Positions 34,771-43,875 of a stretch of DNA of 64,000 nucleotides are shown in pieces. Below the pieces are notes generated by a model. It was not told the origin of the DNA and did no database searches. It saw only the letters and a program-made list of their open reading frames with translations. Made by a program: the position numbers and the translations under genes. This DNA comes from Clostridium mobile (lineage in GTDB: Bacteria; Bacillota; Clostridia; Clostridiales; Clostridiaceae), in assembly GCF_018918285.1 (NCBI RefSeq), contig NZ_JAHLQF010000001.1:434001-498000 (forward strand), written 5' to 3'. Each line of letters opens with the position of its first letter. Positions within the stretch are counted from its first letter, which is position 1.

Positions 34771-35448
34771 CTAAACTCGTTTTATATTTAACTTTTGAAT
34801 TCTTATAAAATCATTAGCCAAAGGTGTTATTATGCTCTTTTTATCAATAATAACTTCCTTCATATCCTTTTTGTAAAGCTTTCTTAAATCCGATTCTACA
34901 ATGAGTTTTTTATTTCTTAATTCAAGACTCTTTTCAGAACAACTTTCATACTTTTCTGATATTTCTTCTTTTACAATATTATTCTTCCCTATATCCTTGA
35001 ATTGTTTTATTTCCTTAAGAGAATCTATAAATTCTACTCCATAATCCTTGAGTTTTTCTTCAAATTCTACATATTTATTATAAAGAATCTTTGGTGCAGT
35101 CTTTGAATATCTTTTGTATTCAACACCACTATTAATCACAAAAACTTTTTTACCCTTCATAATCATTTTTAAAATAAAACGTTCTTCATTAGAAACATTC
35201 ATTCCATTAGCCAAATTTGCTAATCCCCTTAAGCAAAGCTTTGAAACTACTACGGTATCACAGTCCTTTATTCCATCTTCATAGCTATATATGTCATACT
35301 CTTTAACTAGCTCTTCTTTATATTTCTCTAGAGAATCTTCCCACAAAACTACAAGTTTTTTCTTTTCATTAAATATTTCTTCAGTTCTGTTTTCTAATTT
35401 CTTATATACTTCTTCGACAATTAAATTTACAAGTCTTTCAAAATCCAT
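34771..35448 (-). CDS. eut-locus protein of unknown function (TIGR02536-like)
   Basis: 225 residues. It resembles the 'eut_hyp' family found in firmicute eut loci between pduL and eutN. Residues 1-20 (F-E-R-L-V-N-L-I-V-E-E-V-Y-K-K-L) look like a microcompartment targeting helix. Residues ~25-145 have an alternating strand-helix layout, flavoprotein-like (L-V-V-L-W-E-D, K-K-V-F-V-I-N-S-G). The last ~45 residues (S-D-L-R-K-L-Y-K-K-D-M ... I-I-T-P-L-A-N-D-F) match the N-terminal module of EutT in this locus. There is no known catalytic motif. The function is unknown. Confidence 0.75.
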   Translation of the reverse strand: MDFERLVNLIVEEVYKKLENRTEEIFNEKKKLVVLWEDSLEKYKEELVKEYDIYSYEDGIKDCDTVVVSKLCLRGLANLANGMNVSNEERFILKMIMKGKKVFVINSGVEYKRYSKTAPKILYNKYVEFEEKLKDYGVEFIDSLKEIKQFKDIGKNNIVKEEISEKYESCSEKSLELRNKKLIVESDLRKLYKKDMKEVIIDKKSIITPLANDFIRIQKLNIKRV

Positions 35449-35467
35449 GAATTCACCTCCTAAAAGG

Positions 35468-36094
35468 TTACTTTATTATTTTGCCCAAAGTTCCCTTACT
35501 AAAACCACAAGCATTAGCTTCGTCATAATCTATATGCATATAAGTTTGGAAGTTTGGACTTACTCTTATTACTACATCATCAAATATCAAGGGTCTATCC
35601 CCAAATATTTGGACTTTTACTTTTTCTTTATCTCTTACCCCAAACTTTTCTGCATCCTCTGGAGTGATGTGCACATGTCTTTTAGCTACAATAACTCCTT
35701 GTTTTATTTTTACTGCACTATTTTCAGAAATTATTATTATAGGTGGAGTTTCTTCGATATTTCCACTTTCTCTGACTGGTGCTTTAATGCCTAAAATTAG
35801 GGCATCTGTTTGAGATATTTCAACTTGAGTATGCTTTCTTTCTGGTCCCAAAATCACTACATTAGAAATAGACCCTTTAGGTCCAACAATTGTTACTCTC
35901 TCTTTACAAGCAAACTGTCCTGGTTGTGACAAATCCTTTGTTTTGGTAAGATTATATCCTTCTCCAAAGAGAGCCTCTAAAGTTTCTTTATTTACATGGA
36001 CATGTCTTCCTGATGCTTCTACTTCTATAAAGGCTTCTTTTCTTACTCTTTTAATTACTTCGTCTATCAATTCTTCTAGTAATAGATTGTCCAT
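35468..36094 (-). CDS. pduL: microcompartment phosphotransacylase PduL
   Basis: 208 residues. PduL converts acyl-CoA and phosphate to acyl phosphate and CoA, recycling CoA inside the compartment. Two PduL halves are visible with metal-binding His sets: E-A-S-G-R-H-V-H-V near 30 and A-K-R-H-V-H-I-T near 137. Others are S-Q-P-G-Q-F-A-C and M-H-I-D-Y-D-E-A-N-A-C. Residues 2-19 (L-L-L-E-E-L-I-D-E-V-I-K-R-V-R-K) are an encapsulation helix. It takes the place of EutD (Pta-type), which is absent here. Between eutT and the unknown gene with 15- and 19-base gaps. Confidence 0.94.
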   Translation of the reverse strand: MDNLLLEELIDEVIKRVRKEAFIEVEASGRHVHVNKETLEALFGEGYNLTKTKDLSQPGQFACKERVTIVGPKGSISNVVILGPERKHTQVEISQTDALILGIKAPVRESGNIEETPPIIIISENSAVKIKQGVIVAKRHVHITPEDAEKFGVRDKEKVKVQIFGDRPLIFDDVVIRVSPNFQTYMHIDYDEANACGFSKGTLGKIIK

Positions 36095-36109
36095 AGAGCT
36101 CCTCCCTCT

Positions 36110-36868
36110 TTATTTATATTTTCCTGTCCTAACTTTAAACATCATAATCCAAAATAATGAGGATAATCTATTTAATCCTCTTATTAAATCTTCTCTTTCT
36201 ACATCACCGTATTCATTTTTGAAAGCTGAAAAAGCTGTTAACTCCGTTTCCCTGGTTAAACTTCTACAACTGTTCAAAGCAACAACAACCTCTCCCATAT
36301 CATGGTCTGGAAGAAAATGTCCAATTCCAAAATATTTTTGAGGATTATGAGATCTTTCTCTAAGCTCTTCTGCTGTCATACCCTGTAAGAGAAATCCTTC
36401 TAATTTTTCATTTAGCACTTCACATCTTATAATATTTCTTACAAAGTCTAATATCTCTTGCAAATCATTTACAATTTTAGTCATACCAAGCTTTGAACAA
36501 ATAATTTGTGTTTCTAATATCTTAGATTCAAGGGAGTCTATTTTTCCTCTAAGTATAATTCTCTTATGGTCCTTAAAAACAAGAACATTTCCATAAAGAT
36601 GCGTCATATGCTCTGGCTTATCTTCTAAATAACCACCATATATTGTTTTAAATTTGTAATTATTCTCTTTAATAATTACCTTTTCTTCCTCTACTTCTTT
36701 AAGTTCTTCTTCACCATCAACATATTTAAGCTGTATGTTGTTATCACTTAAAAATGACTTAGCTGAAGGTGTTACTATTTCTCCCTTTAACACTTTTAAT
36801 TCTTTGATTTCCTTAACATCTTTTCCTTTTAAGCGTCTTCTAATTTCACTTTCCGTAATAACACTCAT
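36110..36868 (-). CDS. eutT: cobalamin adenosyltransferase EutT
   Basis: 252 residues. EutT makes adenosylcobalamin from ATP and cob(I)alamin for EutBC. The N-terminal ~45 residues carry the I-T-E-S-E-I-R-R-R ... I-V-T-P-S-A-K-S-F module known at the start of enteric EutT and EutQ. The C-terminal domain has T-H-L-Y-G-N-V-L-V-F-K-D-H-K-R-I-I-L-R-G-K-I-D, an F-G-I-G-H-F-L-P-D-H-D-M-G motif and L-N-R-L-S-S-L-F-W, as in the EutT/PduO-type helical bundle. The Cys-x2-Cys metal site of Salmonella EutT is not seen, so the metal requirement may differ. Confidence 0.9.
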   Translation of the reverse strand: MSVITESEIRRRLKGKDVKEIKELKVLKGEIVTPSAKSFLSDNNIQLKYVDGEEELKEVEEEKVIIKENNYKFKTIYGGYLEDKPEHMTHLYGNVLVFKDHKRIILRGKIDSLESKILETQIICSKLGMTKIVNDLQEILDFVRNIIRCEVLNEKLEGFLLQGMTAEELRERSHNPQKYFGIGHFLPDHDMGEVVVALNSCRSLTRETELTAFSAFKNEYGDVEREDLIRGLNRLSSLFWIMMFKVRTGKYK

Positions 36869-36892
36869 GTACTCACATCCCTTATTAGATGT

Positions 36893-36922
36893 AGGAGATG
36901 TGTCTTATTTTGACACATCTCT
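36893..36922 (-). other. hairpin between eutM and eutT
   Basis: AGATGTGTC and GACACATCT arms in the eutM-eutT gap, without a T run. It probably stabilises or marks an mRNA end so that the abundant shell protein EutM is made in excess. This is inference. Confidence 0.45.
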
Positions 36923-36933
36923 CTATAACTTTA

Positions 36934-37218
36934 TTATTCCTGTGTTTTTGGAAGAATAGCATCTACTTCAAAGTGTGGTCTTGGTATTACGTGTACTGAT
37001 ACTAATTCTCCTACTCTTTCAGCAGCAGCTGCTCCTGCATCTGTAGCTGCTTTAACAGCTCCAACGTCTCCTCTTACCATAACAGTAACAAGTCCGCCAC
37101 CTACATGTTCTTTTCCTACTAGAGTAACATTTGCAGCCTTAACCATAGCATCTGCTGCTTCAATTGCTCCTACTAACCCTTTAGTTTCAATCATTCCTAA
37201 TGCATTTGTATTTGCCAT
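36934..37218 (-). CDS. eutM: major hexameric shell protein EutM
   Basis: 94 residues, single BMC domain: [44 protein letters not shown], and H-V-I-P-R-P-H at the end. It tiles the shell facets and its small pore passes ethanolamine. I chose ATG 37218, which has AAGGAGG. The longer frame from 37242 has no ribosome site. Confidence 0.96.
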   Translation of the reverse strand: MANTNALGMIETKGLVGAIEAADAMVKAANVTLVGKEHVGGGLVTVMVRGDVGAVKAATDAGAAAAERVGELVSVHVIPRPHFEVDAILPKTQE

Positions 37219-37246
37219 AATAAAATCCTCCTTAAATTTCATTTAC

Positions 37247-38722
37247 TTAATTTTTTAGTTGTTGAAGTATTCTTTTTACCAATTCATCTATAAGCTCTTC
37301 TTTATCAGTTTTAGAACCAAAAGTTTCTATAGATGATACTGGTTTTTCATTGCCTGTTAATTCTTCAACCTCCCTAACTCCATAAGCCACTCTTCTTATA
37401 TTCAAAAGATTAAATGGTCCAATGTTATCTGAAGTAGAACTTCCTCCAATAGCACCACAACCTAAAGTTAAAGCAGGCATTAAGTTAGTAGTTGCTCCAA
37501 TACCTCCTAGAGCACCTGGAGTGTTTATAAGCATTCTTGACACTGGTTTTCTTAATGCAAACTCTCTTATTATTTTCTCATTTTCTGAGTGAATTATAAG
37601 AGTGTGACCAGCACCTTCATTATTTAATATTTCTATGCACTTTTCACAAGCGCTTTCCCAATCCTTCTCTGTATAGAATGCAAGTATTGGAGCAAGCTTT
37701 TCTCTTGAGTATGGAACAGTATTGCCAACCCTTGTTTCTGCGGCAACTAGAGCCCTTGTTCCTTCTGGAATACTTAAGCTTGCAAGATTAGCTATAGCCT
37801 CTACACTCTTTCCAACTATCTGTGGATTCATGGTTCCATTAGCTCTCATTATAAATTTTTCAAGCTTTTTAGCTTCTTCATCAGTTAAAAAGTAAGCTCC
37901 TTGTTTTTTAAGCTCTTTAATTACTTCTTCTTTGATGCATTCTTCAACTACTACAGATTGCTCAGAAGCACATATTGTTCCATTATCGAAAGTTTTAGAA
38001 TCTAGTATTCTCTTAACTGCTAAAGGAATATTAGCGCTTCTTTCAATAAATGCTGGACCATTTCCAGGACCTACTCCAATGGCTGGAGTACCAGATGAGT
38101 ATGCAGCTTTAACCATAGCTGAACCGCCGGTAGCAAGGATTAATGCTATATCATTATGTTTCATTAGCACATCTGTACCTTCCATCGTTGGAACTGTCAT
38201 GCAAGCTATAGCACCATCTGGGCATCCTGCCGCTTTAGCAGCTTCGGAAATAATTTTTACAGTTTCAAGTATACAATTCTTAGCATTTGGATGAGGTGAA
38301 AAAACTATAGCATTTGCTGATTTTATAGATATCATAGCTTTATATATAGCTGTAGATGTTGGATTTGTTGAAGGTATTAGTCCTGCAACCACTCCAACTG
38401 GAACTGCCACTTCTATAATTTTATTCACTTCATCATCTTCTAATATACCTACTGTCTTCATATCTTTGATAGCATTGTAAACTATTTTAGAAGCAAAAGT
38501 ATTTTTCACTATTTTATCTTGCCATTTTCCAAATCCGGTTTCTTCGTTGGCCATTCTAGCTAATTTTTCTGCATTCTCAAATCCTGCATCAGCAATAGCC
38601 TTTACTATTTTGTCAATCTGTGATTGACTCATCTGCGCTAGCACTCTTTGGGCTTCTTTAGCTTTTTTTATTAAATTTCTAACCTCTTGTACTGAAACCA
38701 AATCTTTATCTAGAAGCTCCAT
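37247..38722 (-). CDS. eutE: CoA-acylating acetaldehyde dehydrogenase EutE
   Basis: 491 residues. It oxidises acetaldehyde with CoA and NAD+ to acetyl-CoA. ALDH features: P-V-G-V-V-A-G-L-I-P-S-T-N-P-T near 110, nucleotide-binding T-G-G-S-A-M-V-K-A, G-V-G-P-G-N-G-P-A, catalytic Cys in F-D-N-G-T-I-C-A-S-E-Q, and G-G-I-G-A-T-T-N. The targeting helix is at the C-terminus (K-E-E-L-I-D-E-L-V-K-R-I-L-Q-Q-L) rather than the N-terminus as in Salmonella EutE. The ATG overlaps the stop of the preceding shell gene by one base. Confidence 0.95.
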   Translation of the reverse strand: MELLDKDLVSVQEVRNLIKKAKEAQRVLAQMSQSQIDKIVKAIADAGFENAEKLARMANEETGFGKWQDKIVKNTFASKIVYNAIKDMKTVGILEDDEVNKIIEVAVPVGVVAGLIPSTNPTSTAIYKAMISIKSANAIVFSPHPNAKNCILETVKIISEAAKAAGCPDGAIACMTVPTMEGTDVLMKHNDIALILATGGSAMVKAAYSSGTPAIGVGPGNGPAFIERSANIPLAVKRILDSKTFDNGTICASEQSVVVEECIKEEVIKELKKQGAYFLTDEEAKKLEKFIMRANGTMNPQIVGKSVEAIANLASLSIPEGTRALVAAETRVGNTVPYSREKLAPILAFYTEKDWESACEKCIEILNNEGAGHTLIIHSENEKIIREFALRKPVSRMLINTPGALGGIGATTNLMPALTLGCGAIGGSSTSDNIGPFNLLNIRRVAYGVREVEELTGNEKPVSSIETFGSKTDKEELIDELVKRILQQLKN

Positions 38723-39363
38723 TAATTATCACCCTTTCTGTAAAAATTTAATATTTGTTTTATTAGTTCATCCTTTTTTCCAAACTTAATCTGTTTATTT
38801 GTCATAGTAGGTAATTTTAATTCCCTAGCTAATTTTCTTAAATCTTCAACCTTCATTTCTAAAAGTTCATCTTCTTTATATTCATTCTTTGACTTTTCGG
38901 ATTCTTTTAAATCATCTATTTTATTTGTATTCATTCTATTTACATTTATTTCTTCTATATCTACTTCTTCTTTATTTTCTATGACTTGAATTTCTTCTTT
39001 ATCTATTTGTTTTTTTTCTTCCTTAACTGATTCTTGATTTTTACTTTTTAAATCTTTATTTTTATTAGAATGATTTTCATCCTTCTTTTCATTCATCTTA
39101 GGAAGTATCTTTAAAGTCTCCTCATGTAACCTTGGAATAACGTGAGAAGTTAGGAATACTCCTAGTGCTTCTACAGATGCCACTCCGGCATCTACAGCAG
39201 CTTTAACCGCATCTACATCTCCAGTAAGCTTCACTGTAACTATTCCTCCCTTAACCTTTTCCAAACCCATGAGATTTACATTAGCAGCTTTAAGTGCAGA
39301 GTCAGCAGCCTCTATAGCTCCAAGCAAACCTTTAACCTCTATTAATCCTAGTGATTTATACAT
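38722..39363 (-). CDS. BMC shell protein with C-terminal SAP/Rho-N-like helix domain (EutK-like)
   Basis: 213 residues. Residues 1-~92 are a BMC domain (L-G-L-I-E-V-K-G-L-L-G-A-I-E-A-A-D, H-V-I-P-R-L-H). ~93-165 is a highly charged Glu/Lys/Asn linker. ~166-210 is a small helical module (M-K-V-E-D-L-R-K-L-A-R-E-L-K-L-P and K-K-D-E-L-I-K-Q-I-L) resembling SAP or Rho N-terminal folds, which often bind nucleic acid. Salmonella EutK likewise pairs a BMC domain with a C-terminal helix-turn-helix-like domain, so this is probably its functional counterpart. What the tail binds is unknown. Confidence 0.85.
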   Translation of the reverse strand: MYKSLGLIEVKGLLGAIEAADSALKAANVNLMGLEKVKGGIVTVKLTGDVDAVKAAVDAGVASVEALGVFLTSHVIPRLHEETLKILPKMNEKKDENHSNKNKDLKSKNQESVKEEKKQIDKEEIQVIENKEEVDIEEINVNRMNTNKIDDLKESEKSKNEYKEDELLEMKVEDLRKLARELKLPTMTNKQIKFGKKDELIKQILNFYRKGDN

Positions 39364-39378
39364 ATTTATTCCTTAAAA

Positions 39379-40032
39379 TTAATAGTTAATTGGGTTTTCC
39401 GCTACAAATTGCACTGCTGCTGCAAATGCGTCACAAGCAGCTTTAGCAGCTGATTGACTTCCTGTTAATAATCCCCCACCAAAGTTAGTTTCTGATGGTG
39501 GTCCGAAAAAGGCTACCATCTTAACATCTGCCGCTTTTAATGCTGCATCTAATGCGTACATAGCTTCAAGGGGTGGAGCTATTAAATAAGCTAACGGCTC
39601 TCCCTCTTTTATTCCAGCTAGCTCGGATAAATATGAACCTGTTCTTGATACAGTGTGAGCAAAATATGGTATTGTATTGTCATCATTAGCACTTGTAAAA
39701 TGTGCTCCATTTTCTATGAAATCAACGGCAGCATTTAATCCGCTTCTTACTTCTTCTGGGTTAGGTCCTGCAAGTATTCCTATAACTTCTCCTGCAAGTT
39801 TTGTTGAAGCATTAGCTGAACCAGCATACATTGATCTTGCATAAACAACATCTACATCAGCTGCTTTAGTAGCTTCATCAAGCGCAGTATAAGTTACGTC
39901 ATCTATATCAGCAGTAATTAGTCCTAAGCTTTTATGGCGTGATTTTAATTCAAATTTTTCAGCTAAGTCTGGGCTTACGTTTGAAATAACCTTAACACTT
40001 AACACTGTAGCACGAATTGCTTCATTCTTCAC
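39379..40032 (-). CDS. eutL: trimeric tandem-BMC shell protein EutL
   Basis: 217 residues, the usual EutL length with two permuted BMC domains. Motifs: S-L-G-L-I-T-A-D-I-D-D-V-T-Y-T-A-L-D-E-A-T, G-S-A-N-A-S-T-K-L-A-G-E, F-T-S-A-N-D-D-N-T-I-P-Y-F-A-H-T, F-F-G-P-P-S-E-T-N-F-G-G-G-L-L-T-G. EutL trimers form a large gated pore, and ethanolamine is known to bind and keep it closed. GTG start with AGGAGG. It is 17 bases after eutC. Confidence 0.96.
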   Translation of the reverse strand: MKNEAIRATVLSVKVISNVSPDLAEKFELKSRHKSLGLITADIDDVTYTALDEATKAADVDVVYARSMYAGSANASTKLAGEVIGILAGPNPEEVRSGLNAAVDFIENGAHFTSANDDNTIPYFAHTVSRTGSYLSELAGIKEGEPLAYLIAPPLEAMYALDAALKAADVKMVAFFGPPSETNFGGGLLTGSQSAAKAACDAFAAAVQFVAENPINY

Positions 40033-40049
40033 TTTAAGTTCCTCCTATA

Positions 40050-40937
40050 CTATAATCTCAAATCTATACCAGATGCTTTTTTATCAAGCATAAACTTTAT
40101 AAGTTCAGCTATATGAGCGCCAGCTTCAACAGGCGGTGTACCACCTTTATGTATATTGGAAACAACCGTTCTCTTTGCTTCTGGCATATTTACTGTTGGC
40201 TTATATGCAATGTAAGCACTCATAGATTCAGCTGTAACCAATCCTGGTCTTTCTCCCACAAGTAAACATATTACCTCTGCTCCAGTAGCTTCGCCTATAA
40301 CGTCCATTGCTGGAACTCTGCAATGTTTTACAAAGATAACTTCAGGTGTATCTATTCCATAAACCTTTAAACCTTGCTTTAAAGCTGGTAATATATCTCC
40401 AAGGTTTGCTTCAATAGCAGAAGAGCTTAATCCATCTCCTACCACTATCTGAACTTTTGCATTTTTTCTAAAATTATCTTTTAAGAACTTAACTGTATCT
40501 TCTGTAAATTTTCTTCCTAAATCTGGACGAGTTATATACTCATCTTTGTCTTTGCACAATGTAGCAATAGGTACTAAATTGTTTTCTTTTATATATTCTT
40601 CATTTACATATGAGAACACCGCATCCTGAGCAGCAGCATGGTCAGCTCTAAATCTAAGAGAGGTTTCAGTTTTATATCTTGGACCTGCTCTCCATATTCC
40701 AATTCTTGCTGGTGTTTTTTCTTTCATTTTTAAATAGCCTTCTCTATCCTCTGGCTCTGGAACTAAAAGTTGTTTTTTTATTTCAATTTCTGTTATGTCA
40801 TCTAAAATTCCATCTTCTACATTCAATATTTCTACGGATCTTTTAATAGTTTTTTCAACAGCATCTTCATTGCCTTTATTTATCATTTCCGTCAACAATT
40901 TTTCAACCATTGATTTTAATTCTTTTTCATTAACCAC
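40050..40937 (-). CDS. eutC: ethanolamine ammonia-lyase small subunit EutC
   Basis: 295 residues. With EutB it forms the adenosylcobalamin enzyme that splits ethanolamine to acetaldehyde and ammonia. Family features are [40 protein letters not shown] and L-V-G-E-R-P-G-L. The first ~20 residues ([14 protein letters not shown]) form an amphipathic helix like the EutC targeting signal of Salmonella. GTG start with GGAGGG, 13 bases after eutB. Confidence 0.96.
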   Translation of the reverse strand: MVNEKELKSMVEKLLTEMINKGNEDAVEKTIKRSVEILNVEDGILDDITEIEIKKQLLVPEPEDREGYLKMKEKTPARIGIWRAGPRYKTETSLRFRADHAAAQDAVFSYVNEEYIKENNLVPIATLCKDKDEYITRPDLGRKFTEDTVKFLKDNFRKNAKVQIVVGDGLSSSAIEANLGDILPALKQGLKVYGIDTPEVIFVKHCRVPAMDVIGEATGAEVICLLVGERPGLVTAESMSAYIAYKPTVNMPEAKRTVVSNIHKGGTPPVEAGAHIAELIKFMLDKKASGIDLRL

Positions 40938-40950
40938 TCTATATCCCTCC

Positions 40951-42315
40951 CTATTTCAAGAATACTGATGCGTCTCCTGCTTTTTTAGTAAGCTTTCCAT
41001 TATGATAGAATCCCATTTTTTCTAACCATAATTCAAATTCCTCTATTGGCTTTAATTTTAATAAATCTCTTAATGCAGCAGTTTCATGATATCCTGTGCA
41101 TTGATAGTTAAGCATTACGTCATCACCATGTGGAATTCCCATAAAATAGTTGCATCCAGCTGCTGAAAGTAATACTGATAAGTTTTCAATATCATTTTGG
41201 TCAGCTTTCATATGATTTGTATAACAAGCATCACAACCCATAGATATTCCTGTTAGTTTACCCATAAAGTGATCCTCTAATCCTGCTCTTATAACCTGTT
41301 TGGAATCATAGAGAAATTCTGGTCCTATGAATCCTACCACTGTATTAACTATAAAAGGTTCATATCTCTTACCAAATCCATAACATCTTGCTTCCATTGT
41401 AACCTGATCAACATTATGATGAGATTCAGATGAAAGTTCGGAACCTTGACCTGTTTCAAAATACATTACGTTTGGACCTTCTCCTGTACCTTCTTTTAGT
41501 GCTAAATCTCTAGCTTCATCAAGCATACTTGCTGAAATTCCAAAAGCTTCATTTGCCTTTTGTGAACCAGCTATGGATTGGAATATAAGATCTGTAGGAG
41601 CTCCCTTTCTGATAGCTTCCATCTGTGTGGTTACGTGAGCAAGCACACAAATTTGAGTTGGTATTTCCCACTTTCTCTTAAATTCATCAAATCTTTTTAG
41701 AACTCTTGACACACTTTCAACAGAATCATCAACTGGATTTAATCCTATTACAGCGTCTCCTACTCCATAAGTTAAACCTTCCATTAATGATGCTGTAATT
41801 CCATCTGGATCATCTGTTGGATGGTTTGGTTGGAGTCTTGCTGATAAAGTCCCTTCTTTTCCTATAGTTGTGTTACAATGAGCTGTAATTCTTATTTTTC
41901 TTGCCCCGTAAATAAGGTCCAGATTTGACATTAATTTTGCAACGGCAGCTACCATTTCTGAGGTTAAACCTCTTGATATTCTCTTTATATCAGCACCTGT
42001 TGTATTTTCGTTTAAAATCCACTCCCTAAGTTCTGATACAGTCCAATTCCTAATTTCATTGTAGATTTTTTCATTAACTGAATCTTGAATTATTCTTGTT
42101 ACTTCATCCTTTTCATAAGGCACTGCTGGATTATTTCTTAAATCTGCTAATGTAAGATTTGATAAAACAACTTTTGCTGCTACCCTCTCCTCTGCAGATT
42201 CAGCTGCAAGCCCTGCTAGCTTATCACCGGATTTCTCCTCATTTGCCTTACCTAATACTTCATTGATGGTATTAAATTGATAAACGCGTCCAAATAATTT
42301 CGTTTTTAAAATCAC
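40951..42315 (-). CDS. eutB: ethanolamine ammonia-lyase large subunit EutB
   Basis: 454 residues, full length. This TIM-barrel subunit holds the active site. Motifs: [65 protein letters not shown]. The Glu in F-E-T-G-Q-G and the Gln-Asn-His cluster bind substrate. GTG start with GGGAGGA. Followed by eutC as in all eut loci. Confidence 0.97.
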   Translation of the reverse strand: MILKTKLFGRVYQFNTINEVLGKANEEKSGDKLAGLAAESAEERVAAKVVLSNLTLADLRNNPAVPYEKDEVTRIIQDSVNEKIYNEIRNWTVSELREWILNENTTGADIKRISRGLTSEMVAAVAKLMSNLDLIYGARKIRITAHCNTTIGKEGTLSARLQPNHPTDDPDGITASLMEGLTYGVGDAVIGLNPVDDSVESVSRVLKRFDEFKRKWEIPTQICVLAHVTTQMEAIRKGAPTDLIFQSIAGSQKANEAFGISASMLDEARDLALKEGTGEGPNVMYFETGQGSELSSESHHNVDQVTMEARCYGFGKRYEPFIVNTVVGFIGPEFLYDSKQVIRAGLEDHFMGKLTGISMGCDACYTNHMKADQNDIENLSVLLSAAGCNYFMGIPHGDDVMLNYQCTGYHETAALRDLLKLKPIEEFELWLEKMGFYHNGKLTKKAGDASVFLK

Positions 42316-42332
42316 GTTAATCCTCCCTCCAT

Positions 42333-43766
42333 TTAGTTAAATACTAATGTTTTTATTACTACTGGTAATACTTTACCTTCAGCTATAGGCTTACCTATAT
42401 CGATATAATCTCCATTTTCCACTTTGATACCATCGATACAAATAACATCCTTTTTAAGCTGAAAAGCAGAGTATAATGCATGACCGAGAACCTTTGCCAT
42501 ATCATTTTCTACTATTATTATTATTGGAAGTTCTCTTTTTATTAACTCTTCCATGCCTTCAACAAAACCTTTAGCATATGCCTGTATTTCATTAAAGGAT
42601 GGATTTTTCTTGCCATTTATTGCTATGGCAACCCTTTGAAGGTCATTTTCTACCTTGAACCAATTAAGCTTTTCTTTTATAGATTTTTTTAATGCATCAC
42701 TTCCCCCTTTTTCATCTTCCTCGGAAAGTTTTAATATAGGAAGATTTTTTATAGGAAAATGATCTGTTGTATATGTGATTGTGCTTCCACTAATTTCAGT
42801 TGTATGAGAGCCAGCTCCCACCACTGTAGCTCTAATAGTCTCTAGTGGTTTTACAACTTTAAGCTTCTTGCACATATCTGACTTTGCAATTGCTTCTCCT
42901 AGTAGTATACCTATATCGCCATATTGAAAATAATCATCTACTTCTCCTTGATGATATATATAATCTGCTACTCCCCCAGAGAAGGAAATACATTCTATCT
43001 TCTCATTTAAACTTATGGATTTATTTGTCACTATAAGATCAAATAATGAAGTCTTTTCTTTGACTCCTACACTTTGTTCTAGTAAACTTACCATTTCATC
43101 TATAATTGGGGAAAGTTTTTCAATAGTTACCTTATCTCCAATTTTTATATCAAAATTCTTTTCTACAATTATAGTTTGAATTTTTGGTGCAATATATTCT
43201 ATTTCTTTTGTATTTTTATTAATTTTTATAAGTCTTCCTCCGATGTCAAGGCAACCAGTTTCTTTTACATCTCCTCTTGAGAAAAGAGCTAGATTGCTAG
43301 TTCCTCCTCCAATATCTATATTTACTACGGAAACAGAGTGCTCTTTTGAATAAATATGAGCTCCCGCTCCCTTGCCAGCTATTATACTCTCTAAGTCTGG
43401 CCCTGCTGTAGCTACAACAAAATCTCCTGCAAATCCGCTTAAGGAATGTAAAACTTCATTAGCATTATTTTTTCTTGCAGTTTCTCCTGTTATAATTACT
43501 GCACCAGTTTTTATATCTTCTTTTTTTATATTTGCTTTTTCATATTCTTTATGTACTATATTTTTTATTTCTTCTGCATCTATTTCATCCTTTGATATTA
43601 GAGGCGTAAAATAAACTTCACTTTTATAAACTATTTGCTTATCTACTATGGTGATCCTAGGCACCGTAAAGTTTGAGGCCATGTTTTCTACTATAAGCTT
43701 TGAAAATATCAGTTGAGTGGTACTAGTACCTATATCAATTCCAATACTTAATAATTCCTCTCTTAT
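42333..43766 (-). CDS. eutA: ethanolamine ammonia-lyase reactivase EutA
   Basis: ~478 residues with an actin/Hsp70-like ATPase fold: L-L-S-I-G-I-D-I-G-T-S-T-T-Q-L-I-F-S-K at the N-terminus, N-I-D-I-G-G-G-T-S-N-L-A near 155, and F-S-G-G-V-A-D. It exchanges damaged cobalamin on EutBC using ATP. Start choice is unusual. GGAGG (43775-43779) is spaced 8 bases from ATA at 43764-43766, where the family N-terminus begins (I-R-E-E-L-L-S). The in-frame TTG 43781 and GTG 43775 overlap the ribosome site itself. So translation probably begins at ATA, or a start has mutated. It follows an ANTAR dual-hairpin leader. Confidence 0.85.
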   Translation of the reverse strand: MREELLSIGIDIGTSTTQLIFSKLIVENMASNFTVPRITIVDKQIVYKSEVYFTPLISKDEIDAEEIKNIVHKEYEKANIKKEDIKTGAVIITGETARKNNANEVLHSLSGFAGDFVVATAGPDLESIIAGKGAGAHIYSKEHSVSVVNIDIGGGTSNLALFSRGDVKETGCLDIGGRLIKINKNTKEIEYIAPKIQTIIVEKNFDIKIGDKVTIEKLSPIIDEMVSLLEQSVGVKEKTSLFDLIVTNKSISLNEKIECISFSGGVADYIYHQGEVDDYFQYGDIGILLGEAIAKSDMCKKLKVVKPLETIRATVVGAGSHTTEISGSTITYTTDHFPIKNLPILKLSEEDEKGGSDALKKSIKEKLNWFKVENDLQRVAIAINGKKNPSFNEIQAYAKGFVEGMEELIKRELPIIIIVENDMAKVLGHALYSAFQLKKDVICIDGIKVENGDYIDIGKPIAEGKVLPVVIKTLVFN

Positions 43767-43779
43767 GAGAATCACCTCC

Positions 43780-43867
43780 AAAAAAAAGCTTAAAGCTATA
43801 TAAAGATTAGAAAAATCTTTATAACAACTTTAAGCCTCTTTGCTTAAATAAAACTACCTCATTGTAG
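43780..43867 (-). promoter_or_regulatory. EutV (ANTAR) dual-hairpin antitermination element before eutA
   Basis: Minus strand. P1 is CTAC-AATGAG-GTAG (43854-43867) and P2 is TTAAGC-AAAGAG-GCTTAA (43830-43847). Both loops have six bases with A at position 1 and G at position 4, the ANTAR signature. P2 overlaps the 5' arm of a terminator (GCTTAAAG...CTTTAAGC, then nine T; 43780-43835). EutV binding to P1 and P2 should block the terminator. Confidence 0.9.
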
Positions 43868-43875
43868 CTATATAT

